From an uncultured Oscillibacter sp. (GTDB lineage: Bacteria; Bacillota; Clostridia; Oscillospirales; Oscillospiraceae), in the NCBI GenBank assembly GCA_910578935.1, contig CAJTSM010000005.1, forward strand, positions 88,215 to 152,214: 64,000 bases of DNA, written 5' to 3'. The notes beneath the pieces are model-generated. The model was given only the letters and a program-made list of their open reading frames with translations, was not told the DNA's origin and searched no databases. Numbering within the stretch: the stretch's first letter is position 1; every line of letters starts with the position of its first letter. This document shows, in pieces, positions 53,441 to 61,202 of this stretch. A program made the position numbers and the translations under genes.

Positions 53441-54502
53441 TTATTTCATGAAGTCGCCCACGTTGTCGGGAGTGACCTTCACATAGTCGACATACACGCT
53501 CTGCTCATTGGCGGCGTAGGTGGCTCCGCCCAGCAGCTTTTCCATCTCGGCGACAGCGCCGGCGGCCTGGCCGTTGGCGTCGTTCAGCACGGTGCCGGTC
53601 ATGTTGCCGTTACTGACTTCGTTCAGGGCCGCGTCCAGGGCGTCCACGCCCACCAGATAGATGTCCTCGTTGACCTTCCGGCCGGCGGACTGGATGGCCT
53701 GGAGAGCGCCGATGGCCATATCGTCGTTGTTGCAGAAGACAACCTCGATCTTATCGCCGAACTGGGCAAGGTCGTTGGCGCAGATGGTCTGGCCCTTCTC
53801 ACGGTCCCAGTCGCCCCGGGTCAGGTTCAGTTCTTCAACTTCCTTACCGGCGTCGGTGAGAGCCTTGACGGAGTATTCAGTGCGGTACTGAGCGTCCACG
53901 TTCTCGGGATCGCCCTGGATCATGATGTAGGAGATTTTCCCGTCGCCGTTGATATCGCCCTGATTGGGGGTGTCCAGAATCAGCTCACCCTGCATAGTGC
54001 CGGACTGGCGGGCGTCGCAGCCGACGTAGACCAGCTTGTCATAGGCAGCCATCTGGTCGGCGGTGGGCTCACGGTTGATGAGGACGGTGGGGATGCCGGC
54101 GGATTTCACCGTGGCGATGATGGTGTCCGCCGCGGAGGTCATGACCGGGTTGATAATCAGCGCGTCAACGCCCTGGGTGATGAAGGTGTTGATTTGCTCG
54201 TTCTGCTTGGCCTGGTCGTTGTTTCCGTCCACGACGGTGACCTGATAACCCTTACCCTCCAGGATTTCCTGAAGCGCGTTGCGGTAAGTGGTCATGAAGG
54301 CGTCGTCGAACTTGTAGATGCACACGCCGATGTTGCCGCCGGCGGCGGGCTCTTCGGGCTCGACGGCGTCGTTGCCGGAATCAGCGGGGGCGCTGGTATC
54401 GGCGGGGGGAGTGGTGTCGGCGGGCTTGTCGCCGCCGCCGCAGGCGGTCAGCAGAGCCAGCATCATAATCGCGGCAAGAAGCAAGGCAAACGTCTTTTTC
54501 AT
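53441..54502 (-). CDS. mglB: galactose/glucose-binding lipoprotein
   Basis: 353 residues. Two adjacent ATGs (54505, 54502); the second has the better 7-nt distance from GGAGG. Lipobox LALLTAC, Gly/Thr/Pro linker (about 25-55), then Peripla_BP_4: GVCIYKFDDAFMTTYRNALQ, VLINREPTADQM, GCDARQSGTMQGELI, VFCNNDDMAIGALQAI and VGVDALDAAL, all close to MglB/GGBP, including the Asp/Asn/Arg residues that bind the sugar. First gene of the mglBAC operon. Confidence 0.93.
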   Translation of the reverse strand: MKKTFALLLAAIMMLALLTACGGGDKPADTTPPADTSAPADSGNDAVEPEEPAAGGNIGVCIYKFDDAFMTTYRNALQEILEGKGYQVTVVDGNNDQAKQNEQINTFITQGVDALIINPVMTSAADTIIATVKSAGIPTVLINREPTADQMAAYDKLVYVGCDARQSGTMQGELILDTPNQGDINGDGKISYIMIQGDPENVDAQYRTEYSVKALTDAGKEVEELNLTRGDWDREKGQTICANDLAQFGDKIEVVFCNNDDMAIGALQAIQSAGRKVNEDIYLVGVDALDAALNEVSNGNMTGTVLNDANGQAAGAVAEMEKLLGGATYAANEQSVYVDYVKVTPDNVGDFMK

Positions 54503-54625
54503 CATAGTTCCTCCAATCAATTTTTCGTGTTCCGGGGCTGTACCCCAAACCACGCCTATCATTTTAGACGGGCCTCTCCGAAAAAACGATAGAAAATTCT
54601 TGGAAGTTTTATGAAAAAACTAAGA

Positions 54626-54665
54626 AATCCGCCGTGCCGTCCCCGAAGGAACTGCGCGGCGGATT
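54626..54665 (-). terminator. terminator of the HPr-like gene
   Basis: AATCCGCCG (54626-54634) pairs perfectly with 54657-54665 with a further partly paired loop; minus-strand reading then gives TTCTTAGTTTTTTC. Confidence 0.65.
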
Positions 54666-54691
54666 CCGTTTTCACATCCTGCAAAAGTGGG

Positions 54692-54913
54692 TCAGGCCAT
54701 CTTTTCCACCAGATGGTCCACGGCCTTGGGATTCAAGTTGTCCTCAGTAACCACCTTGACTTTCTGGCCTACCAGGGCGTACAGGCCCAGCAGGGACCGG
54801 GCGTCCAGCATCACCGTATCGGTGCTCAGCCAGACTTCGTAAGGGGCCTCACAGGCCAGGCGGTGAATGCGGTTGACCTGCTCGTCGCTCTTTATATCAA
54901 TATTTCTCGTCAT
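54692..54913 (-). CDS. HPr-like protein lacking the phosphorylation motif
   Basis: 73 residues. ATG 54913 behind AAGGAGGT. The C-terminal half fits the HPr fold (VMLDARSLLGLYALVGQKVKV resembles the Ser46 region of HPr) but the N-terminal GIHARPA active-site loop is replaced by NRIHRLACEAPYEV, so normal phosphotransfer by EI is unlikely. Such short relatives occur widely in Clostridia and are annotated only as HPr family. Consensus promoter at 54971-54999. Confidence 0.75.
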   Translation of the reverse strand: MTRNIDIKSDEQVNRIHRLACEAPYEVWLSTDTVMLDARSLLGLYALVGQKVKVVTEDNLNPKAVDHLVEKMA

Positions 54914-54970
54914 AGTATAAACCTCCTTGTCTAAAACGCAGTGTGAAAACTCCCTCTTGGGATTAGGCAC

Positions 54971-54999
54971 ATTTTAGCAAGGCAGAGAGGGAATGTCAA
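54971..54999 (-). promoter_or_regulatory. consensus promoter of the HPr-like gene
   Basis: Minus strand TTGACA (54999-54994), 17 nt, TAAAAT (54976-54971). Confidence 0.8.
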
Positions 55000-55063
55000 C
55001 GCTGGAATTTATAATAATTGCACAAACAAAGCAATAATTATTTGTACATAATAACGATATCGT

Positions 55064-55210
55064 TTACAGATCATCCGCATCCTGAACCGGGACTTCATAA
55101 GGGTCCAAGGGCTGCCCGGTCCAGCTCCCCATAGGATCGGTTTTTGCGGCGGTAAATTGGGACATTTCCTTTGCTTTTTGCATCGGACTGTCTGACCGGC
55201 GTTTTTCCAT
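55064..55210 (-). CDS. 48-residue protein of unknown function
   Basis: A short frame from ATG 55210 with AAGGAGGCAGCTTAT upstream to TAA at 55064. The sequence begins MEKRRSDSPMQK and ends PYEVPVQDADDL; it is hydrophilic, basic at the start and acidic at the end, without membrane or export signals. The strong ribosome site and composition support translation. A 12-bp palindrome AACGATATCGTT (55053-55064) touches its stop codon and an AT hairpin (AATAATTGC/GCAATAATT, 55010-55040) may terminate it. Confidence 0.6.
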   Translation of the reverse strand: MEKRRSDSPMQKAKEMSQFTAAKTDPMGSWTGQPLDPYEVPVQDADDL

Positions 55211-55395
55211 ATAAGCTGCCTCCTTAATTACATATACATATGATAATAGATGGCGAAGGGTTTTGTCTCAGCCCTTTTCGGGCCTCAGCGCTAGCTTTCC
55301 CCTTTGGTCCGTTATGATACAGACGCAGGAATCGGCAATATATGGGGAATGCCGAAAACTGACGAAAATTTTTCCTTCTTTTTTGAGAAGATTAC

Positions 55396-55425
55396 TTGAC
55401 AAGTATGGTGTGGGTGTGATATTCT
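55396..55425 (+). promoter_or_regulatory. promoter of the tRNA pair
   Basis: TTGACA (55396-55401), 18 nt, TATTCT (55420-55425), 18 nt before tRNA-Leu. Confidence 0.7.
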
Positions 55426-55443
55426 AGTCCATGCCGACAAGCT

Positions 55444-55530
55444 GCCGGTGTGGTGGAATTGGTAGACACAGGAGACTTAAAATCTCCCGGTAGCGATACT
55501 GTACCGGTTCGAGTCCGGTCACCGGCACCA
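55444..55530 (+). tRNA. tRNA-Leu (anticodon TAA)
   Basis: 87 nt including CCA. Acceptor GCCGGTG/CACCGGC, anticodon loop CTTAAAA reading TAA, a long variable arm and TTCGAGT in the T loop. Full cloverleaf can be drawn. Confidence 0.96.
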
Positions 55531-55543
55531 CAAAATGAAATAT

Positions 55544-55619
<76 letters not shown>

Positions 55620-55623
55620 CACC

Positions 55624-55660
55624 CACCCCTTAGAGCCGCAAGGCTTTGAGGGGTGTTTTC
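55624..55660 (+). terminator. element-borne terminator after the tRNAs
   Basis: CACCCCT (55624-55630) pairs with 55649-55655, with further pairing around a GCAA loop, then TTTT. It replaces the tRNA operon's own terminator, now about 8 kb away at 63618. Confidence 0.7.
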
Positions 55661-55707
55661 CTTGCTTTGGGAGAGGCGGTTTCCCTTGTTTTTTCCCTTA
55701 TTGGAAT

Positions 55708-56916
55708 TTACAGGCCGGAAACCGCCTGAATCTTCTTTTCCATCCGGTCAGCGCTGGCCTGTTTCATCTGGGCGGTGACATGTCCGTAAACGTCCAGCGT
55801 AAAGGCGGCGGTAGCGTGTCCCAGGTTTTCCTGCACCGTCTTAATGTCATCCCCGGATTGAATTGCCATAACCGCATATGTATGTCGGAGGTCATGAAAC
55901 CGAGTAGACGGCGTTCCGATTTCTTTCACAAGCTCTTTGAAGCAACGATAGATTACACGGTGAGAGAGGAATCCCCCAACTTCATTGGAAAATACAAGGT
56001 CCTTTTCTGTCCAACTCTTTCCCGCTTTGAGCCGCTTTCCGTTCTGTTCCAGTTTTTGAAGCCGGAACAATTTCACCACAGAGGGCGCAAGCGTCAAAGT
56101 TCGGGTTTTGTTGTTCTTGGGCTTGGAGAAGTAAAATTGGCCGTCCTTGTGCTGCTCCCGGCGAAGCTGCTGCTTTATCGTCAGCGTTCCATTATCCAGG
56201 TCCAGGCACTCCCAGGTAAGCCCCAAAACCTCCCCCTCCCGAATCCCTGTAAAAAGTGCGATTTTATACAGGTATTCATAAGGGTGTCCATGGACTGCTT
56301 TCAAGAACTCGGAAACCTGGTTATCGTCCAGGGGCTGGATGTCCTTTTTCTCTACACGGGGAAGCTTGCAAGCGTCCGAGGGGTTTACCCGAATCACACC
56401 ATTTTCGACCGCTTGCTGCAACGCCTTGTGAAGAATCCCGTGAATGTTCTTGATCGTCTTTGGAGAAAGAGGTTTTCCGCTCTCCTGGTTCTCACTGGTA
56501 AGCTGGTTATAAAGCTTCTGAATCATCGGAGTGGTCAGGGAATCCAATTTGACCGCGCCTAGGTTCGGAACGATATACAGGTCTACATTTCGGCTGTAAA
56601 GTAATTTCGTTGACGCTTTCACGTCTCCCATATAATCTTTTTGCCAAATCTCAAACCAATCTTTTACGGTCAAATTAGACGGTTCCTGATAGGTTCCATT
56701 ATCCACATCCAGGGACATTTGCTTTAACTTCTGGGCAACCTCTTTCTGGGTCTTGCCGCTGATGGAACGCTGAATTTGCTTTCCGGTTCCCGGGTCATAG
56801 CCCACCGTGCAGCGGGCTTCCCAATAGATATATTTCTTGCCATTTTTCATAACGGTCTTTTTGCGGATGGTGCCGTTACCGTTGGCGGCACGGCTCATAG
56901 ATTTTGTGCGTGGCAT
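55708..56916 (-). CDS. int: tyrosine-type integrase
   Basis: 402 residues. N-terminal AP2-like arm-binding part (NGKKYIYWEARCTVGYDPGT), SAM-like core-binding domain (about 65-165), catalytic domain with Arg in ALFTGIREGEVLGLTW, HxLRH in FHDLRHTYAV, and Tyr in TLDVYGHV near the C-terminus. It lies at the attL edge, the usual place for tRNA-targeting integrases of ICE/phage-type elements. It recombines the 23-bp att sites. Confidence 0.94.
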   Translation of the reverse strand: MPRTKSMSRAANGNGTIRKKTVMKNGKKYIYWEARCTVGYDPGTGKQIQRSISGKTQKEVAQKLKQMSLDVDNGTYQEPSNLTVKDWFEIWQKDYMGDVKASTKLLYSRNVDLYIVPNLGAVKLDSLTTPMIQKLYNQLTSENQESGKPLSPKTIKNIHGILHKALQQAVENGVIRVNPSDACKLPRVEKKDIQPLDDNQVSEFLKAVHGHPYEYLYKIALFTGIREGEVLGLTWECLDLDNGTLTIKQQLRREQHKDGQFYFSKPKNNKTRTLTLAPSVVKLFRLQKLEQNGKRLKAGKSWTEKDLVFSNEVGGFLSHRVIYRCFKELVKEIGTPSTRFHDLRHTYAVMAIQSGDDIKTVQENLGHATAAFTLDVYGHVTAQMKQASADRMEKKIQAVSGL

Positions 56917-57003
56917 ATATCCTCCTTATCCGCCACGCAGACGTACTAAAAACTAGGATTATTATACATCATACGTGGCGGATAATCAACTTTTCTGGAT
57001 AAT

Positions 57004-57198
57004 TTATGATAGAAATTCTAAAAACGCAGACTTTGGGACGCGGATTTGACGCCCCACCCGAACACTCTTGATGGCCCCGCTGCGGATAAAGTCATAGGCG
57101 GTATTCTTTCCGATGCCGAGGATTTTTGAAACATCAGAAACCGTCAGCACAAGGGGCAGATCATCCGTGCTGGTAATCGCAGATTTTGAAAAATGCAC
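57004..57198 (-). CDS. xis: excisionase-like HTH protein
   Basis: 64 residues. GTG 57198 with AGGAG 7 nt before it. A MerR-like winged HTH (LTVSDVSKILGIGKNTAYDFIRSG; VRVGRQIRVPKSAFLEFL) of the HTH_17/excisionase group. Placed between integrase and rep genes, probably directs excision. Gap of 87 nt to the integrase start. Confidence 0.8.
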   Translation of the reverse strand: MHFSKSAITSTDDLPLVLTVSDVSKILGIGKNTAYDFIRSGAIKSVRVGRQIRVPKSAFLEFLS

Positions 57199-57216
57199 TT
57201 CAAGGCTCCTATAAAA

Positions 57217-58419
57217 TCAATCTTCAAATATGGAATTGTAAATACCTTCCTCTTGATTAGGCGGCGTGGGTCTTGCCAGAGAAGAATATGGATTGGGACG
57301 CTCCGTACCTGGAATGGCCCAGTACCAGCCACTGGTCGTCTGAAACGGGAGCGGGCGATATTGCATCGCCTTAATCTTCCGCCCTGACATCTCAATTGTA
57401 AGAGAAATCCGCCGCGCAAGCTGGTCGAGGCTATCTATGACATTAGGCCCCAAAACAGTGGGGAATTGAACACCGTAAAATTCCGACGGCATATAGGGAG
57501 TGGTGATGATAATCAAGTCACAGGCAAGGGGCTTGTCGTTATAGCGGCAAGGGGCCATCACCCGATTGTCAATGCCATGCGGGTCAAGGATGCGCAGCAA
57601 ATCCGAGTAGGCGATTACTCTAGGTCGAAGCTCGTCCAAAATCAGGGTGTGCTCTCCGTTATAGCCCTGAAAAATATCGCGGCTGGAACCGGAAACAAAA
57701 TAAGGCTCGCCTTTCTTCTGGGCGTACTCTTTGGCAAGACTGGTCTTGCCCGTACTGGAGGGGCCGTAAATCCATATAACCCGGATTTGAGCGTTTTTCG
57801 CTTTCATTTCCGCCCGCCACTTTGCAGCCTCTTTCACAAGCCGCTTGGCGTCCACGTCCTCAATCTGACGGCGGTACTTGGCATATTGGGAGCCGGACAA
57901 CTGCTTTTCAATTTCAGCCTTAGTTGTTCCTCCAATGTACAATAAATCTAAAAGAGCATCCACATTACAGGCGTTATGCCCGGCTTTGGCCTGCTCGATC
58001 TCTGTAACAATCGCTTTCATGCGCTCGGGAAAATTGAAATTGGCAACCACAGCACACGGGTCATACGGATGTTTACCCGCTTTCTGGGCCTTGCGGGTCG
58101 CGTGTATCAAGTAGGCATGGCCGTTGTTGGCTTCCCCGTCCCATTTTTGGACATATTGCTCCTTATCACCCAGCGCTTTGGCTACTGCGGAGAGATAACG
58201 GGCGTTTTTGAAACACAGCATTGCGTGAAGATGTGCCTCTGCGGGCGTTCCGTCCTCGCTTATATCCTGGTCGTGTAAAATAACCGCATATTCCTTTGGA
58301 GCCAGCACATTTTCAATATGGGCCGCCAAATCAGTTGCCGTCTTAATGCTCGGAGGCAAATGACCGGCTTGCTGTGTATACATCATATTTTTACACTTTG
58401 GCGCTTTGTTCTTGCTCAT
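57217..58419 (-). CDS. rep: Rep protein, HUH endonuclease plus helicase-like domain
   Basis: 400 residues from ATG 58419 (GGGAG about 12 nt upstream); an earlier in-frame GTG at 58452 has no ribosome site. The N-terminal part is a Rep_2-type rolling-circle initiator: His63-x-His65 in EAHLHAMLCF, then YLIHATRKAQ and HPYDPCAVVANF (candidate catalytic Tyr119). The C-terminal part has Walker A GPSSTGKT (219-226), Walker B HTLILDEL (257-264) and a motif-C-like LIIITTPYMP (302-311), i.e. an SF3-type helicase. This HUH-plus-SF3 form is that of bacterial plasmid Reps related to CRESS-DNA viruses, and differs from pMV158 RepB, which lacks the helicase. Confidence 0.85.
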   Translation of the reverse strand: MSKNKAPKCKNMMYTQQAGHLPPSIKTATDLAAHIENVLAPKEYAVILHDQDISEDGTPAEAHLHAMLCFKNARYLSAVAKALGDKEQYVQKWDGEANNGHAYLIHATRKAQKAGKHPYDPCAVVANFNFPERMKAIVTEIEQAKAGHNACNVDALLDLLYIGGTTKAEIEKQLSGSQYAKYRRQIEDVDAKRLVKEAAKWRAEMKAKNAQIRVIWIYGPSSTGKTSLAKEYAQKKGEPYFVSGSSRDIFQGYNGEHTLILDELRPRVIAYSDLLRILDPHGIDNRVMAPCRYNDKPLACDLIIITTPYMPSEFYGVQFPTVLGPNVIDSLDQLARRISLTIEMSGRKIKAMQYRPLPFQTTSGWYWAIPGTERPNPYSSLARPTPPNQEEGIYNSIFED

Positions 58420-58578
58420 GGTTTTATAATTCTCCCTGGTGGTTTTTGGCACTTTGGCACCGGGTTTTTGCCGCGCTATAACAAGCCCGGCGCGGCAAAT
58501 TTTATGGAGAAAATAAGTATATTGGCACCCGGAACCGCCCCGCCTTAGCTTATCGCACGGCGGGGCGGTAATCAGGTA

Positions 58579-59979
58579 TCAGTTGCCGTAATACTTTCTC
58601 AAAAGCTGCCCCAACTCTTTATAGACCGGGAAATCCATATGCGGAAAATGCACATAACTAGGGGCGTCATGCTCTCCATCGCTCGAAGAAAACCAGGCGT
58701 CACCAGGGGTATACTTGCGGGCAACGGCCAATGTGTCCAGGCTGGGACCAGGCCAGAGCAAACGGCCCTCCTCCAGCGTGGGCCGGAAGAGAATTTTCGT
58801 ACTCATAGCGGCCCGGAGCATGGACGGCAAACCGCCCTCGTCCACGCTGGCCTGGGCAATGCTGATGATGACGTAACAGCCCGCAGAGGCACCCATGGTT
58901 ACAATCCGCTTGATAAGGTCGTCAAATTCCGCAAGCGAATAGTCGGGAGCCGCCTTGTCCGCCTTTTTGGGCAGCAAGCTCCGCAAAGCTACATACTCGT
59001 CGATAAACAGGAAAGACGGGTGCATGCCAGCATCCCACCAATGGACAGCGTTACCCCATTCCTCGGACAGGCCGTTCAGCGCTTTCTGCCGTTCCTTGAT
59101 GATTGCGGCATATTTCCGGATAGCGTCCAGGATTTCCCGCGCCCCGCCGTCCTCACCCAGGGTAACGACATGCGGAAGCCGGGACAACTCCGCCTGTTTG
59201 GGGTCGATAATCATGACCTCGCTGCCGTAATCGTCCCGCCCATGCTGCAAAACCTGGAGCAACAGACTGATGATTCCCGTGGTTTTGCCGCTGCGGGTCT
59301 TCCCCGCAACCAACATGGACCCGGAAGACGTTAGATCAATCGCGGTCCCATTTTGAACCAGGAGTTTGGTCGGATCATAGTTGCACATTTCCCCCACGCC
59401 CTTAAACGTGAGGCTCCAATCCTGGGCTACGTCCTCGATGTGAAATACCGTCTCATGGTAGTCGGGGGCGCCCTCGACATAGACAACGGCGTATCTTCGA
59501 AATTTACCATTGATTAAAGCGGAAATTCTGGACGCCGATTTTACAAGGTTCTCCATACCTACGCTGGCCCCGGTCACGGTAATGTCATACCGTCCGGAGT
59601 TGGAGGGGACGCAGAGAACCTTAGGCAAAAATTCGCCGTCTTTCAGGTGGAGCGGATTGCCATAGGCCGGGCAGCACAGGCCGCGATAGACCATGTGGCG
59701 TATCTTCTCGTAATCGGGCATAAATTTATGCAGGAGGTACGATGCCAGGAGCAGGAGGCAGGAAACAAACACCAAACTCGCGCCCATCTCAAACAGGTTA
59801 CGGACGATACCGGCCAGGGTCGCGGGGCGGATAAAATAATTGGCCGGGACCAACGAGACAACCCAGCCCGTGAGGAACAGGAGCAGCCCCAGCACAGCCG
59901 AGGCCGCGCCCCCCACACCAACTAAGGTATGGGGGGCGGCGTACCGCAGACGGGACGCCTTACTATTGTAATATCGCAT
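58579..59979 (-). CDS. FtsK/SpoIIIE-type DNA translocase
   Basis: 466 residues. Two N-terminal membrane helices (about 20-42 and 65-88), then an FtsK-like ATPase: Walker A GKTRSGKTTG (about 225-234), Walker B FLFIDEYVAL (about 318-327). Similar to TcpA/Tn916 Orf21 coupling proteins that bring a nucleoprotein complex to the membrane. Its start is 2 nt before the stop of the upstream small gene. It probably moves the element's DNA during transfer or segregation. Confidence 0.87.
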   Translation of the reverse strand: MRYYNSKASRLRYAAPHTLVGVGGAASAVLGLLLFLTGWVVSLVPANYFIRPATLAGIVRNLFEMGASLVFVSCLLLLASYLLHKFMPDYEKIRHMVYRGLCCPAYGNPLHLKDGEFLPKVLCVPSNSGRYDITVTGASVGMENLVKSASRISALINGKFRRYAVVYVEGAPDYHETVFHIEDVAQDWSLTFKGVGEMCNYDPTKLLVQNGTAIDLTSSGSMLVAGKTRSGKTTGIISLLLQVLQHGRDDYGSEVMIIDPKQAELSRLPHVVTLGEDGGAREILDAIRKYAAIIKERQKALNGLSEEWGNAVHWWDAGMHPSFLFIDEYVALRSLLPKKADKAAPDYSLAEFDDLIKRIVTMGASAGCYVIISIAQASVDEGGLPSMLRAAMSTKILFRPTLEEGRLLWPGPSLDTLAVARKYTPGDAWFSSSDGEHDAPSYVHFPHMDFPVYKELGQLLRKYYGN

Positions 59980-59981
59980 TG

Positions 59982-60350
59982 TTAAGCCTTATCCTTTCCG
60001 GTCGTCGTAGCAACAACGACATCATCACAGCGGACGGACAACTGATTGCGATAATCACCATAGACGGTGCAGACCGGATTGACCGGCATGACACAATCAC
60101 CGACGGAGACAGCGGGCTTCTTCTCCACCTTGAGCGCCAACTTCTCGTAAAGATTATTGGCAACCACACCGTCTTTGCACTTGTACGGCGTGTCATCAAC
60201 GGTAATCACCGCATCGACAATCCAACCGAGCTTGGCCTTTGTGGAATGGTCCAGCCACTCGCGCAAACCAGTGACGGTCAAGACCTTGTTCATGAAAAAC
60301 TGGTCCGCCGCAAACTTCAAAAATTGATTTAAAAATCTCATTATAGACAT
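59982..60350 (-). CDS. small element protein of unknown function
   Basis: 122 residues, no membrane segment. Basic N-terminus (MRFLNQFLKFAADQFFMNKV), then strand-rich sequence (WIVDAVITVDDTPYKCKDG; NQLSVRCDDVVVATTTG). Position resembles the small orf22/23 products of Tn916-type elements but no motif confirms this. First gene of the minus-strand operon; promoter at 60515. Confidence 0.65.
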   Translation of the reverse strand: MSIMRFLNQFLKFAADQFFMNKVLTVTGLREWLDHSTKAKLGWIVDAVITVDDTPYKCKDGVVANNLYEKLALKVEKKPAVSVGDCVMPVNPVCTVYGDYRNQLSVRCDDVVVATTTGKDKA

Positions 60351-60514
60351 GTCCTTTCTATAGATTAGGCCATTGATACGCTAAATTATCGGCACAGACA
60401 GGTGGTACCACGCCTGTCCATGACCTTGCAACATTCACAAAGCGCCGGTTCGTCATTTCGCCAGTGGCGCATTTGACTATTTTCCGGCACACAGCAGTTT
60501 CCCTGGCCATCTAT

Positions 60515-60543
60515 CACTATACCGCGAAAACTGGATTTTGTAA
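60515..60543 (-). promoter_or_regulatory. promoter of the element's minus-strand operon
   Basis: Minus strand TTTACA (60543-60538), 17 nt, TATAGT (60520-60515). An inverted repeat (GACAGG...CCTGTC, about 60398-60419) lies between it and the first gene and could bind a regulator. Confidence 0.65.
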
Positions 60544-60824
60544 ACGAAAAAACGCGATATATTTGCCGTTTATTCGAATTTCTACAACATTAACAAAACG
60601 ATTCAAGCACGGCTTGTTCCAGCTCGAGCGCAGTTTTATAGATAAATTATTGCGGAAAATTCAAATCAGAATCATTTGATTCATTTCGGCGGAATTGTGC
60701 ATATTGCACAGCAGAAAGTAGGCGGAATATATTGGTAACAGAAGAAGAGAAAGAAAGAAGCAAAAAATATAAGAAAATTTTAACTCCCTTTTTCTGCGGC
60801 TTTGAAAAGTACACATCAAAAAAA

Positions 60825-60980
60825 GGGCCTCTGCCGATATAGACAGGGGCCCTAAAAATATCTTGATATACCTTGCATTTCAGGATATGCAGGTTTATAA
60901 TATGACTACGACAAACAAAGGCAGGGCGAAGGGTGCTACCAACACCCCCGCCCCTATGCGGGAGAGTCTACCTCCCACAC
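60825..60980. other. hairpin cluster, candidate replication or transfer origin
   Basis: Within the 850-nt non-coding block 60351-61202: stem GGGCCTCTG/CAGGGGCCC (60825-60852), a TGCAT/ATGCA repeat near 60873-60892, stem GGGCG-GGGTG/CACCC-CGCCC (60924-60953), and GGGAG/CTCCC (about 60960-60977). Between 60544 and 60824 the DNA is AT-rich and I see no gene. A double-strand origin for Rep or an oriT is a natural expectation here; nothing proves it. Confidence 0.35.
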
Positions 60981-61100
60981 AACAGTATAACTGCGCCAGC
61001 CTCATTATACCGGACTTTTCATGAATTTACAAGGCCGGGTTTGGGGTTTGTGTCTGATATGCGGTGTGGGGTTATTATATCCTGCACCGCTTTTGTTTGT

Positions 61101-61168
61101 CTCAGCGGCGCCCAGGCAAATCCCCCAGGGAGCGGCAGATCATGCTCCCCGGGGGCCGGACCGCTGAG
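61101..61168 (+). promoter_or_regulatory. structured 5' leader of the SLH/amidase gene
   Basis: Nested stems: CTCAGCGG (61101) with CCGCTGAG (61161), then CCCCC (61122) with GGGGG (61151), then GGGAGC (61128) with GCTCCC (61144). The asymmetric loop on the 5' side is CGCCCAGGCAAAT against CCGGA on the 3' side. It lies 34 nt before the ATG. The compact layered form is riboswitch-like but I could not match a known class. Confidence 0.45.
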
Positions 61169-61202
61169 GACCAAACACATTATATATTTAAGGAGAGGTA
61201 CT

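Noticed and set aside
60464..60679. 71-codon plus-strand frame in the element's non-coding block.
   Set aside because: No ribosome site, crosses the minus-strand promoter, no recognisable sequence pattern.
61101..61168. c-di-GMP riboswitch, because of AGGCAAAT resembling the GEMM motif.
   Set aside because: The second conserved GEMM arm and the tetraloop/receptor are missing; only the short string is similar.
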